From Begonia masoniana (Eukaryota; Streptophyta; Magnoliopsida; Cucurbitales; Begoniaceae): a stretch of 64,000 bases of DNA. Below, piece by piece: positions 11,618 to 23,235 of the stretch (positions are counted from its first letter, which is position 1; each line of letters begins with the position of its first letter). The notes under the pieces are model-generated. The model ran no database searches and was not told where the DNA came from. It saw nothing but the letters and a program-made list of their open reading frames with translations. The position numbers and the translations under genes were made by a program. The stretch lies in NCBI GenBank assembly GCA_022432975.1, contig CM039512.1:4275998-4339997 (forward strand). The letters are read 5' to 3'.

Positions 11618-14240
11618 TGTAATATCCGGCTTGTACGGATTTTTGGATTTAATATATTATATTGATATATTATATTATTAGATGGCATTTTTGTAAATAT
11701 GTCAAATAAGGTCCATTTCACGAAAAGAAAGCGTCATTATGACCCTAACGAATAATAAGAATTTTAAGGAAATTATGAGAATTTTCGGAGTTTAAACGTT
11801 ATATTCCGAGTAATTACGTCTTTCGTAAAGTAATTGACGTTTTAGTAAAAATAGTAAACGAGGTCCGAATTGCGAACAGACAGTTTTGAATAAACCCTAT
11901 CGGTGAATTGGACTTATTGGTGAAGTATGGAAGTTTGGGGAAATCAAATCGATAGACGATTAATGAAACGAAAGACGAAACAAGTACTAAGGGCAAAAAT
12001 GTAATTTATTAAATTAAATTATAAATAACAAAAACTAAAACCTAAAAATCTAATATTCATCACATTTTCATTTCACCTCTGCCGCGCCAAAACCAGAGAA
12101 GAAGAAGACCTCTGCCTGCGACGAAATCCGGCAATCCGACCTCCGTTTCTCCTCCGTCCTTCGCGTTTCTTCCTTCTCTCGCTACCCTAGGTATGTGTCT
12201 ATAATCTTAGAGCCTTTATTTCAAGTTTTACGATGTTTTAGAAAGTTAGGGTTTCGATTTAAATCCTTTAAAAATGCGAATTAGGGCTCGTAATTAATAG
12301 GTTAGCCGTGATTAGGTACATATTGAACGTATTGGACGTTATGGGACGAAGTTAAATCAATTTGTGAAAATATTATAAATTGGTTAATTTTCGGGTTTTA
12401 GGGCAAAACTCGTTAATTTGGATTACGGACTATCGAGCATTAATTGTTGGTTTCTATGCTTCGATTAGTTAAGTTAAGATTTTAGGAAAATTCTTTAGTT
12501 AAGGTTTTGTTAAATTGGACGTTTAGGAGTTTAAACTAATTTTAACGAAAACTGTTGTAAATTGGCTTAGGTGAACAAAACTCCCTGACGGCTCTCGATT
12601 TGCTAAGGACTTCAGGTAAGTCTCCGCGACTTGTTTGGCCGATTGGCCTACACCATAGGATCTTTTGTTGTTCGAGGAAATTGGAGAATTGTTTGTTTAA
12701 ATGCTTTGGTTGGGTAGTTAGGATTGGTTCTTTTGTAGGTTATGCCTGAGTGTCTTGATGGTACGTATGATAATTGATATGTTATGTTTATATCTGTTCA
12801 TGCATCATAGTTTTAAAAACGTCATGAAAATGAATTTGAGCATAGTTTTCATGAAAAAGAAATGCACGTAAAGGCAAGTAAAGTATCATGTAAACAACCC
12901 TCTGTATGTGGTTATCGGGGTGAGGTTCAGACCCGGCGTTCCGTGGTGAGCGGGTTTTCCTCCCTTCAGATGGTGTGGGCTGTCTAACCGCTTGACGGGC
13001 CCTAACCATCTGCCGAGTGAATAGACTTCGGTAACCAAAAGAATGTCATGGTGAGAATGAATGAATGAGAATGAATGAATGAAAGAATGAAATGCATGAG
13101 TGACGGTGTTATAAAAACTGCATAAACATATTCATGCATAAGCATTCACGTAGACTTACTGAGCCTTAAGCTCACGACTTATATTTATGGTGTAGGTGAC
13201 GTAGATCCAGGTGAGGATGATATTCCTCCTCCTGACGTAGGAGCAGCTGATGGATGATGGCCATGGGAGTGCGCTGAACAGTCGAGACGCGTTTTGACCC
13301 GTGGTGGGTGTATGTAAAGGTTTTGGGGGTTCTTCGTGATATTTTGGATTGATGATGAACTGTATAGAACATATTTAGGTTGTTTGGATCTGGATAGGGG
13401 TTAGATAACGTTTTGGTAATTGTATGTAAAACGCTTTGGTTTAAATGTTAAGTTAAAATGAAAATGTTTGAAATGTTGTTTGTAGGTTGTTACGGATAGC
13501 TCAGTTTTTAGAGTTATCCACGCAGTTGGATTTCGCAAAGTCCGCTGCCAGTCGATTGAGCATTGAGCATAAGTTATAAGTATAAGTATATTAGGTTATT
13601 GATGAAAAATTGATAAAAAGAATATGTTGTTAGTCTCTGAAATCGGATCCTGTGATTTGTGTTTTAAGTGTATGCTCTCTGGAATTCCAGAGAGCAATAG
13701 TGAAGAAAAAGGAAAGGCAGAATGAAGGAATAGAAAGAAAAAAAAAAGAAGGCATGGATCGCTGCACTCAGTGTGCACCGATCGATTTCTGTAAGGGATC
13801 GCTGCACTTTGTGTGCAGCGATCGATCTCTGCTTGGTGCAGAGATCGATCGCTGCATGCAGTGATCAGTTGATCACTGCATGCAGCGATCAGTCGCTGCA
13901 GTGGTGCAGCGACTGGTCGCTGCACACTGCAGCGCATGCAGCGCTCAGTCGCTGCATGCTGCAGCGACCGAGCGCTGCTCCATTCACGAGTGCAGAATTC
14001 CGATTCTGCCCTCCCTTCTTTTAATTGTTTTATTTAAGTTTTATTAAATGTTTTAGTTTTAATTATTTATTAAAGGTTTTGTTTTAAATGCTTTTAAAGT
14101 TCAGTTTTAATTCCGACTTAAATTCTGATTTCAACTTCGGTTTAGATTTCGCATTAAGTTTTATTTAAAGCATAGAAAAGTAAAAAGTATAAAATGAAAA
14201 ATTATACGGGAAATACGGGTACAGTATTAGGGGTGTTACA
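11618..14240 (+). repeat. TR-GAG 3' LTR
   Basis: Begins TGTAATATCCGG and ends GGGGTGTTACA. It is nearly identical to 5927-8551; I noticed about ten substitutions or single-base indels, including changes in the palindrome array (GTGTGCACCGATC here). The palindrome array is at 13754-13985. Confidence 0.93.
13754..13985. repeat. Palindrome array in the TR-GAG 3' LTR
   Basis: Copy of the 8063-8290 array of GATCGCTGCA-type inverted repeats, with one or two point differences. Confidence 0.9.
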
Positions 14241-15828
14241 ATAGCTCGCTTCTCCCAAATCTTTCATTTGGAATTGCTTAGCCAACCAAGCTTTTATGTC
14301 TGATAATAATCCTACATTATTCCCAATAAATAGAATGTCATCGACATAAAGAATCAGAAAAACCACTTGCTTCTCCTTGAAGAGTTTGTATACACAAGAC
14401 TCATCAAGACACTGCACAAATCCATAAGATTTGATCGCATCATCAAATCTCATATTCCATGACCTGGATGCTTGCTTGAGTCCATAAATAGACCTATGCA
14501 ATTTACAAATCTTTTGTTTTGCATCATGTACTATGAAACCTTCTGGTTGCTCCATGTAGATAGTCTCCTCAAGATGGCCATTCAAAAAAGCCGTCTTGAC
14601 GTCCATCTGCCAAATCTCATAATCATAATGAGCAGCTATGGAAAGCAGAATACGAATAGACTTAAGCATTGCTACTGGTGAGAAGGTTTCTTCATAGTCA
14701 ATCCATTCCTTTTGGGTATAACCCTTAGCCACCAGTCTAGCTTTGAATGTCTCTACATTCCCGTCTATTCCAAGTTTTCTCTTGTAGATCCATTTACACC
14801 CAATGGGTTTTACCCCTTCAGGTAAATCTACCAGATCCCAGACTGAGTTGGAATACATAGATTCCATTTCAAGTTTCATAGCTTCAAGCCATGCATCTTT
14901 ATCAAAGTCTTCCATTGCACATCTATATGTCAATGGATCATCCTTCCCATCATCGGTGATAGCAACTTGTGCTTCACCATCGTGTCGATATCGAGATGGT
15001 AGTCGTACTACCCTATCGCTATGACGAAGTGTAATGATAGGTTGACTAGAAAGAGTGGTGTTTCTTGTAACTTGTGGATCAACAACTGTTGTTGTAACCG
15101 GTCTAACCTGGTCAGATTGAATCTCTTCTAAGACAATCTTACTATGAGGTTTGTAATTTGTTATATAGTCATGTTCAAGAAATGTGGCATTTGTCGATAC
15201 AAATACCTTGTTATCCTGAGGACTATAAAACAAACCTCCTCTCGTGCCTACCAAATATCCAACAAACAAACAAACCTCAGTTCTTGGTTCCAACTTCCCG
15301 GTCTTACCTACTAGCACATGTGCTGGACAACCCCATATGTGAAAGTGTCTCAAACTAGGTTTGTGACCACTCCACAACTCTAAGGGTGTTTTAGGTATAG
15401 ACTTAGATGGAACTACATTAAGTATGTAGGTTGCTGTTTGTATAGCATATCCCCAAAACAATTTTGGAAGAGAGGAATAGCTCATCATGGATCTTACCAT
15501 ATTAAGCAATGTTCGATTTCTTCTTTCAGCAACACCATTTTACTGAGGTGTGCCTGGTGCTGTTAGTTGGGATACTATCCCATTTTCTAACAGATAATCC
15601 TTGAATTCACTGTCAAGGTACTCACCACCTCGATCTGATCGAAGACACTTGATTGTCTTACCTAATTTGTTCTCAACTTCAGCTTTAAAATCTTGAAACT
15701 TTCTAAAAGTTTCAGACTTAAGCTGAATCAGGTAAGTATATCCATATCTTGAGTAATCATCTATGAATGTCACAAAGTACTCATAGCCACCTCTAGCCCG
15801 TGTAGATATTGGGCCACATACATCTGAA
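14241..15828 (-). pseudogene. Copia Pol middle part: integrase core and reverse transcriptase, with a nonsense codon
   Basis: Minus-strand coding from the integrase core (SDVCGPISTRARGGYEYFV, FIDDYSRYGYTYL, LRSDRGGEYLDSEF: the DDE residues) through RT ([56 protein letters not shown], and the catalytic [11 protein letters not shown]). A TAA at 15540-15542 replaces a glutamine codon, the second Q of [12 protein letters not shown], truncating integrase; the frame is otherwise open on both sides. The segment begins in the CTGAA target site of the solo LTR and ends in the ATAGC target site of the TR-GAG. Confidence 0.93.
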
Positions 15829-16094
15829 TGTAACACCCCTAATACTGTACCCTTATTTTACCCGTATAAATTTTTCATTTTCATTTTTGTACTTATTTCT
15901 TTCCTCTACTTTAATTAAAACCTTATGCGGAATTTAAACTATGGTTGAAATCGGAACTGAATCGGAATTAAAACTGAACCTTAAATGCATTTAAAACAAA
16001 TCTTTATTAAAACTTAAAAGAAAACCTTTAAAAGAAAACTTTAAATTAAATTAAACAAGTGGGAGGGCAGAATTGGAACTCTGTCCTCAAAATG

Positions 16095-16370
16095 AAACAG
16101 GCGACCGATCTCTGCACTGCAGCAGAGATCGATCGCTGCCATGCATTACAGCAGGGGCGATCGATCTCTGCTGCAGAGCAGAGATCGATCGCTGCTAGCT
16201 GTGCAGCAATCCGATCGCTGCAAGCATGCAGCGATCCCTTCTCCCTTTCAGACTTCAAACCTCTAACACTTCGCATTTCACAAGCAGCGACCGATCTCTG
16301 CATTGCTGCAGAGATCGATCGCCGCACACTTTCAGTGCAACGATCAGTGAAAACTTCAGCGACCACTTCA
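16095..16370. repeat. Palindrome array in the solo LTR
   Basis: Repeated CTCTGC..GCAGAG and CGATCGCTGC inverted words, and just beyond (about 16410-16525) three near-repeats of CTCTGGAATTCCAGAGAG. These are the same words as in the TR-GAG LTR arrays but in a different order, so the array has been reshuffled between family members. Confidence 0.85.
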
Positions 16371-17019
16371 GCGACCACCTCCTACTTCAATCGCCTTCAC
16401 TTTTCTTTACACTGCTCTCTGGAATTCCAGAGAGCAAACACTTAACAATACTCTCTGGAATTCCAATTCCAGAGAGCGATTCATGCTACTGGAAACTCTC
16501 TGGAACCTGATTCCAGAGAGCAAACATTACTTAATTTAACACCAATTTCTTCCAATAACATCGACCAACTTTACAGCGGACTTTGCGAAATCCGACTGCG
16601 TGGATGCATCTAAACATCGAGCATAACCGTATCAACCTAAAACCAATCAGAACATTTCCATAACATTCATTAAACAGTTTAAACCAAAACGTTTTACATA
16701 CAATTATCAAAACGTTATCTAATCCCTATCCAGATCCAAACAACCTAAATATTCTATACAATTATCAACTCAAAACATCCCAAAATAACCCCAGAGTCCA
16801 GACATACATCCCCACGGGTCAGAAAGCGCCTCGACTACATAGCGCACTCCCACGGCCGTCATCCATCAACTGCATCAGACGGAGGAACGCCGTCCTCACC
16901 TGGTTCGATATCACCTAAGAGGTTACCTACACCATACAGACACATATGAGATATTGAAATCTCAGTAAGCTACGTAAATGCAGATGCATGCGTGCGTATG
17001 CCATTCAGAAATCATGCTC

Positions 17020-17985
17020 AGATTCAGATTACAGATACAGAATTACAGATTACAGATTCATTTTCATTCCTTTCAGATACAGAAACAGATACAGATACAG
17101 ATTCAGATTACAGATGCAGAATTACAGATTACAGATTCATTTTCATTCCTTTCAGATACAGAAACAGATACAGATACAGATTCAGATTACAGATTCAGAA
17201 TTACAGATTACAGATTCATTACGTCACAGACAGATAGAATTGTCACCGAAACCTCGACCCACTAACCCAAGGGGGCCCGTCCGGCGGTTGGACTACCCCG
17301 TGGGGTTAGAGAGGGGGGGTACATGCTTGCAACACGCACAGCCGTGCCTGAGCCCCATCTCGCATGACCAGAAACAGACAGATTACGTTTATTCATTCAG
17401 ATTACGTTACAGATTTCATTTCAGATATACGTCCCATTCAGATTACAGATACAGAATTACAGATTACAGATTCATTACGTCACAGACAGACAGAATTGTC
17501 ACCGAAACCTCGACCCACTAACCCAAGGGGGCCCGTCCGGCGGTTGGACTACCTCGTGGGGTTAGAGAGGGGGGGTACACGCTTGCAACACGCACAGCCG
17601 TGCCTGAGCCCCATCTCGCATGACCAGAAACAGACAGATTACGTTTATTCATTCAGATTACGTTACAGATTTCATTTCAGATATACGTCCCATTCAGATT
17701 ACAGATACAGAATTACAGATTACAGATTCATTACGTCACAGACAGACAGAATTGTCACCGAAACCTCGACCCACTAACCCAAGGGGGCCCGTCCGGCGGT
17801 TGGACTACCCCGTGGGGTTAGAGAGGGGGGGTACACGCTTGCAACACGCACAGTCGTGCCTGAGCCCCATCTCGCATGACCAGAAACAGACAGATTACGT
17901 TTATTCATTCAGATTTCGTTACAGATTTCATTTCAGATATACGTTCCTTTTCTTAAAAAACACGTGCAGAAATTCCTTTTCATGA
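17020..17985. repeat. Nested tandem repeats in the solo LTR (256-bp unit plus CAGATTACAGAT microrepeats)
   Basis: From about 17200 a 256-bp unit recurs about three times. Each holds CGACCCACTAACCCAAGG, a GGGGCCCGTCCGGCGG-type GC block, a GAGAGGGGGGGTACA run and a CAGATTACAGATACAG tract. Upstream, 17020-17225 holds shorter repeats of the CAGATTACAG and CAGATACAG words. The array explains much of the extra length over the TR-GAG LTR. It produces several overlapping long open frames that are repeat artefacts. Confidence 0.9.
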
Positions 17986-19159
17986 CTTTCGAAAACCGTG
18001 ATGCATGAACAGTTCATATCAGCGGAAAGTAAACAAACAACGTGCATACATTCATGGCAGTAAAGCAGAACCTATAAACAACTAACCTAACTACCCAACC
18101 AGAGTAACATAAAACAAACAGTTCCTCGAGTATTCTCGAGACGACGACGAAGTATGGTGCAGACCTTTGGGTCAAAGTAAGTCACGAAAACTTACCTGGA
18201 GCGCGCTGGATCTCAACTTCGTCCACTGGAGTCGCGTGTCTGAGACAAAACACGATATTTGTCGTTAAACCCAATTTAAACGATTAAATGTCCAAACTAA
18301 TAAAATCCTTAATTCAACAAATCGAAGCTTTTAAACAACGACACAACGCTCGATAAATCTGGAATTCCATATTACGAGTTATTTCCGAAAACTCGAAAAT
18401 ATAACGATTTATAACTTTTTCGCAAATAAATTTCTCTTCGTCCAATAACGTCCAATACGTTCAATTTACACGTAATCACGGCTAACCTATTAATTACGAG
18501 TCCTAATTTCGACATTTTATCGAAACCCTAGTTTGCCGAAATGCTACAAACGTCGAAATAAAGCTATAAGATTAAAGGCACATACCGAGGGTAGCGAGAG
18601 AGGAAGAAAACGTGAAGGACGGAGGAAGAACGGAGGTCGGATTGTGAGGAGTCGCCGGCGGCCGAGAGAAGAAAGCCTTCTCTGTTCGTGCGATCCAGAG
18701 AGAAAAGAGAGAAAGAGAGAAAGTGAGGGAAAAGAAATGTTTTGTGATGTTTTATAAAATGGATTTGCAAATTACCATTTTGCCCTTAGCTCTTGTTTCG
18801 TCCTTCGTTTCATTAATCGTCCAACGATTCGGATTCTCGAAAACTCCATATTTTGCCAATAACTCATATTCATCACCAGGGCTTTATTAAAACTGTCCGT
18901 TCGAAATTTGGACTTCATTCACTATTTTTACTAAAACGTCATTTAATTTACGATAGTGGTAATTACTCGGAATATAGCGTTACTATTCCGAAAATTCCCA
19001 AAACTTCCTTAAAATCCTTTTTAATCGTTAGAATCGTAATGACGCTTTCCATTTGCGAAACTGACTTGATTTGACATATTTAATAAAAATGCCTCATATA
19101 ATATCTATATATGAATATAATATATTAAATCCAAAAGTCCGTACGAACCGGATATTACA

Positions 19160-20690
19160 CTGAATGTATCAGCTCAAGTGTTTCTTGAGCCCTTTGGCCC
19201 TTTCCAATAAAGGACCTCTTGGTCATTTTACCTTCTAGACATGATTCACAGACAGGTAAAGATCCAACGGTTAGATCTTTTAAAGGACCATCCTTAACAA
19301 GTCTGTTAATTCTATCAAGATTAATATGACCAAGTCTTAGGTGCCAAAGATATGTATCATCAGTATAAGAAATCTTTTGCTTCTTGGATTTCGACAATTC
19401 AACTTTGAACATTTCAGTATTCAACAGTGATGAACTTATGATGGGTCTTATCATATAAAGCCCATTTTCCATTGAGCCTGAACAAATATTTAAACCATTT
19501 CGAGAAATAATAACTGCATTATTATCAAAAGAAATAGCATATAATTGTCCAATTATTCGAGAAACAGAAATGAGGTTTCTAGTAAACCCCGGAATAAAAT
19601 AAATGTTTTCTAAAAACAAATATTTATTGTTCTCAAAATAAATTTTGGCTTCTCCCACTGCTGAAGCTGAAACAACCACCCCGTTGCCAACTCTGAGACT
19701 GAACTCTCCATCAGCTAGTCTCCTGTAGGAGTTTAGCATATGCAAAGAACAACAAACATGATTAGTCGCTCCTGAATCAATTATCCAGGGTGATAAATCA
19801 CTTTCTACCAAACAAGATTCAGTAACTAGTAAATCAAATTTACTCTTTTTCTTTTTAAGCTCGTCAAGATACTGCTTGCAGTTTCTCTTCCAATGGTCAT
19901 CTACCCCACAATGAAAACATTTTCCTTTGGGCTTTAGATGGTCTGAGCTTCTCTTGTTTGACTTGTTCTTTTTCTTGAGCTTCTGGGCTTCCTGTTGTTG
20001 GCCCTTTTGACCCTTGGTCTGTTTCTGGAATTTCTTTCTCTTCTTAAGAGAAGAATTGGATGAAGATGGTTCCACAACATTTGCTTCACTCTTCTTATCC
20101 ACAGAAATAGACTCAAAAATGGTCAGCTCATTCAACAATTGAGTTAAATCATAACTCAATTTATTCATAAAATAATTGCTTTTGAACTGGAGGAATTGTG
20201 GGCTAAGGCTTTCTAAAATCATGCCCACTTGGGTTGCCACATCAATATGAGCTCCATTAATTTCAGCTTCATGAATTGTACTGATCATCATCAGAACATG
20301 TTGACGCACGGGGACTCCTGCTTTCATCTTAGAGTTCATAACTCTCTTTATTGCTTCATGTCGGGCTTGGTCAGACGGTCTGCCAAACATGCCTTGAAGA
20401 GACTCCATTATCTCATAAGCAGTCTCAAAGTTCTCAAATTTTGCACTGAGAACATCAGACATGGTTGCAAGCAAATAACAACGGGCTTTGACATTTGCTT
20501 TGATCCATGTATCATAAGCATCTTTCAGAGCCCGTTGAGCATTAGTCGCAGGAGTAGGAGGACATTCATCCGTCAGTACGAATTTCAAGTTGTCATGCAC
20601 GAGAATGAGATTCAAATTCTTTTTCCACTTTACAAAATTGTCGCCGTCAAGCTTTTCAGTCGCAAGAAAATTTATCATTAATTGAGACAT
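19160..20690 (-). pseudogene. Copia Gag, zinc knuckle, protease and pre-integrase part of the polyprotein
   Basis: Minus-strand frame starting at ATG 20690 (MSQLMINFLATEKLDGDNF). It has the copia Gag core (FVKWKKNLNLILVHDNLKF, DQARHEAIKRVMNSKMKAG), the zinc knuckle CFHCGVDDHWKRNC, the aspartic protease active site WIIDSGATNHVC, and the GAG-pre-integrase motif LWHLRLGHINLDRINRLV with CESCLEGKMTKRSF. It runs without a stop to the CTGAA site, where the solo LTR breaks it. An alternative upstream ATG at 20723 adds a hydrophobic stretch not typical of Gag and was not chosen. Confidence 0.93.
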
Positions 20691-22051
20691 GATGCTGTAA
20701 AAAATAAATAAAATTATAATCAATTTTATGCTATAAAATTCAAAATGTTATGGCATGCTAGTATGATGCATGAACATGCTAATCACAAAAATATGTAAAT
20801 GCTACTATAGCCTCGATAACATAATAAATCACCTTAGGGTAGAAATATTATCAATTAATAAATTTGCTCAAAATATCTCATATTTTCGAAATTTATTAAC
20901 TTACCGAAAATTTTGGTCAAAATATAACTAACACGTTTAATTATATTTTCATGAGTGTGACCCACTGTTTTGGATTTATGAAACTTAACTTATAGTCGCC
21001 GCCTTAGGGTCGGACAACTATAAAATACATTTCACATATCCTATCACTAGGAGACCAACCTTGGTATTGACCTAAGTGAACACTCTCCTTAGGGAGGATG
21101 AAAATCAAAGTCATCTTGGAGCCCCACTTAGATCTCACGGTGTTGTGCCAACAGTGGAGACCATGGGATGTTACGCCTAACTTCCCGCTCCCACTCATTC
21201 TTTTGAATTAGTGATTATGGAATATCAAATACTCTCTGATATCGATAAATTAATCATATTAATTTATCAATACTTAATTATTAATCTTATAATCATATTA
21301 TAAAATTAATAATTTTAAATAATCAAATTATTTGAATAAAATAAATTTTTTAACAAATTAAAAATTATTTTATTTTTCATTCTCACATCATTCAATGAAA
21401 TGAATTAATATTAGTTTTAATCAAATTAAAACTAATTTATTTAATAAACTCTTTATTAAATCAATATGCAATTTAATATATGTTTAAATACATTACATGT
21501 GAGAATTTAAAATAAACCTAAACATGCATAATCTATATGACATGTGAATGCATGACAATATAACAAATTATATCAACATAAAATTAAATGAAATAGTGAC
21601 CGGGTTGACCTTTGGGTATTTCTAAAATTACAAGTGCAAAATTAAAAAATAAAAAATAAAACTAAGATTCCTAATCTTCGTCTTTTCGTAATCGCTTCAT
21701 CCAAATGATCAGTTTCAAAAATTCACAAATCAAATTTGTGAATTTGCATCCGATTGGGCAACATCATCAGTTTTCGTCAATAGATCAAATCTTTGACGAA
21801 AACTCCATCCACGGCCTTGAAGTCTCAGATCTCCATCGCAATATTACATATATGATAAAAATGCATAATTTAAATAAATCCTAACCCAAACAACCGACTT
21901 AATTTCGATCACTATTTCATGCCATGCGAACATTCATCCACAATATATATTCATAAATATATATAACGCATAAAAATTTAATTCTAACACATATCACAAT
22001 TTACACTAAATTGTATCATCAAAAATATTTTTAAACTAATAAAACCAATGT
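20691..22051 (-). other. 5' leader of the copia element
   Basis: About 1.36 kb of AT-rich sequence between the primer-binding site and the Gag ATG, with no long coding frame. A short GC-richer stretch at about 21000-21190 gives a 64-codon minus-strand frame that I do not recognise. Confidence 0.7.
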
Positions 22052-22062
22052 CTCTGATACCA
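22052..22062 (-). promoter_or_regulatory. Primer-binding site (initiator tRNA-Met) of the copia element
   Basis: On the minus strand the sequence reads TGGTATCAGAG, two bases inside the 5' LTR end at 22065. This fixes the element's orientation. Confidence 0.9.
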
Positions 22063-23235
22063 TTTGTTGGTTTTCGAGGTCCCTACGCATGGCGGAATTC
22101 ACTATTATTCAAAATAATAGTGACATGCGTTATTCTGTGACTTTAAAACTATTTTAAAATCATAAAAAAAAAAACCATAAATTGGATCGTTAGTCTAAAA
22201 GAAATTATTTTTGAGAAATATGTAATTTTTCAAAATGTAAACAATTTACATTGAGAAAAATTATTAGAATTTAGATTGGGAAATAATAAAAGGAAATACC
22301 TTTATGGAGCAACGCTTTTACTCAGGTACTCTCGTCTGATCTTAACAGCTTTAACTCAGGATCAAGTATTTTTCCGAAGACTTTGAAACTGTCGAGTCTT
22401 CTCTGAAGATCTTTACACTTAAATCTCCTGACGTTTGGGCGTCTCTCTTACAAGAACAATACACTCTTATATTTCTAAATAGACGTGTTCTCAACACATG
22501 AGACGTCTCTCTTTGATCTTAGAAAAAGTTTTTCTAAAATCGAATACGGAAAGGTCACACATTTTCTCTCTAGGGATTTGTTTTTCAGTTGTTCGTTGTC
22601 ATTCTTTTTTTGGTTCATTTTTCTTGTCAAAACACATTTGACAATTTTTATAGATCTGTTTTAAAATTAATTTTTAGATTTATTTTAATAAAAACTAATT
22701 TTTAAAAAATAAATCTTATCTAATCAAATCTAATTTGATTAGCAGTTGATTTATCTAATAAATCAATTTATCAATTAATCATATAATCTAAAAACAGTTT
22801 TTAGAATATATTTATGAAAACTACTTTTCAAGATAATCTCATCTTATGAGATTATTCAGATCTACTTTTAAATATTAAACAAACTATAAGTCAATTGTAG
22901 ATCAAATCTAATCTAATCAGATTTTCCAGATCTACTTTTATTCAAACTTCAAAAAATCTGATTTGATAGTTTGTTAAATAACTAATTTAAATTTGAAGAT
23001 CAAATCTCATCTGATAAAATTCTTCAAATCTAATTCAAATCTTTTAAAACATTCTCATCTAATGAGATATTTTATTTTGAATTCAAAATATAAAAACTAT
23101 TTATATATTTTGAATTACAAAATATTTATCAGAGTGTCTATAAATGATTAATCATAATTAATAATTTATATATTTATTCTTATAACATGAAAATTAAATA
23201 GTGATATAAGATGACAGAGGGACCGATGGACCTAT

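Larger units (their letters stand above)
5927..14240 (+). mobile_element. Non-autonomous Ty3/gypsy-type element with gag only (TR-GAG structure)
   Basis: 8,314-bp element flanked by ATAGC duplications (5922-5926 and 14241-14245). It has LTRs of 2,625 and 2,623 bp, a tRNA-iMet primer-binding site, a complete gag with zinc knuckle, about 1.8 kb of non-coding filler in place of pol, and a purine-rich tract before the 3' LTR. By eye the LTRs differ at only about ten positions, so insertion is recent and younger than the host copia element, whose LTRs differ much more. The layout matches the published TR-GAG class (terminal-repeat retrotransposon with GAG domain). It must depend on a gypsy relative for protease, RT and integrase. 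Confidence 0.92.
15829..19159 (-). mobile_element. Solo LTR of a gypsy-type family related to the TR-GAG, inserted in copia integrase
   Basis: 3,331 bp flanked by CTGAA (15824-15828 and 19160-19164). It reads TGTAACACCCCTAATACTG at the left and CCGGATATTACA at the right, the reverse complement of the TR-GAG LTR ends, so it lies in minus orientation. It shares further blocks with that LTR (the tract near 16560-16610, the palindrome words, and the GGGCCC-rich block near 17270) but differs clearly in sequence and length. No internal region or second LTR is present, so it arose by LTR-LTR recombination. It splits the copia frame between LELIHS and DVCGPI. Confidence 0.9.

Noticed and set aside
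16988..17985. Overlapping open frames of 95-177 codons rich in ITDYRF and TDTD repeats
   Set aside because: They arise from tandem CAGATTACAG-type DNA repeats inside a solo LTR; three reading frames are open at once and no protein family fits.
20691..20723. Upstream ATG for the copia Gag
   Set aside because: The added residues are a hydrophobic run not found at Gag N-termini; MSQLMINFLATEK is the usual start.
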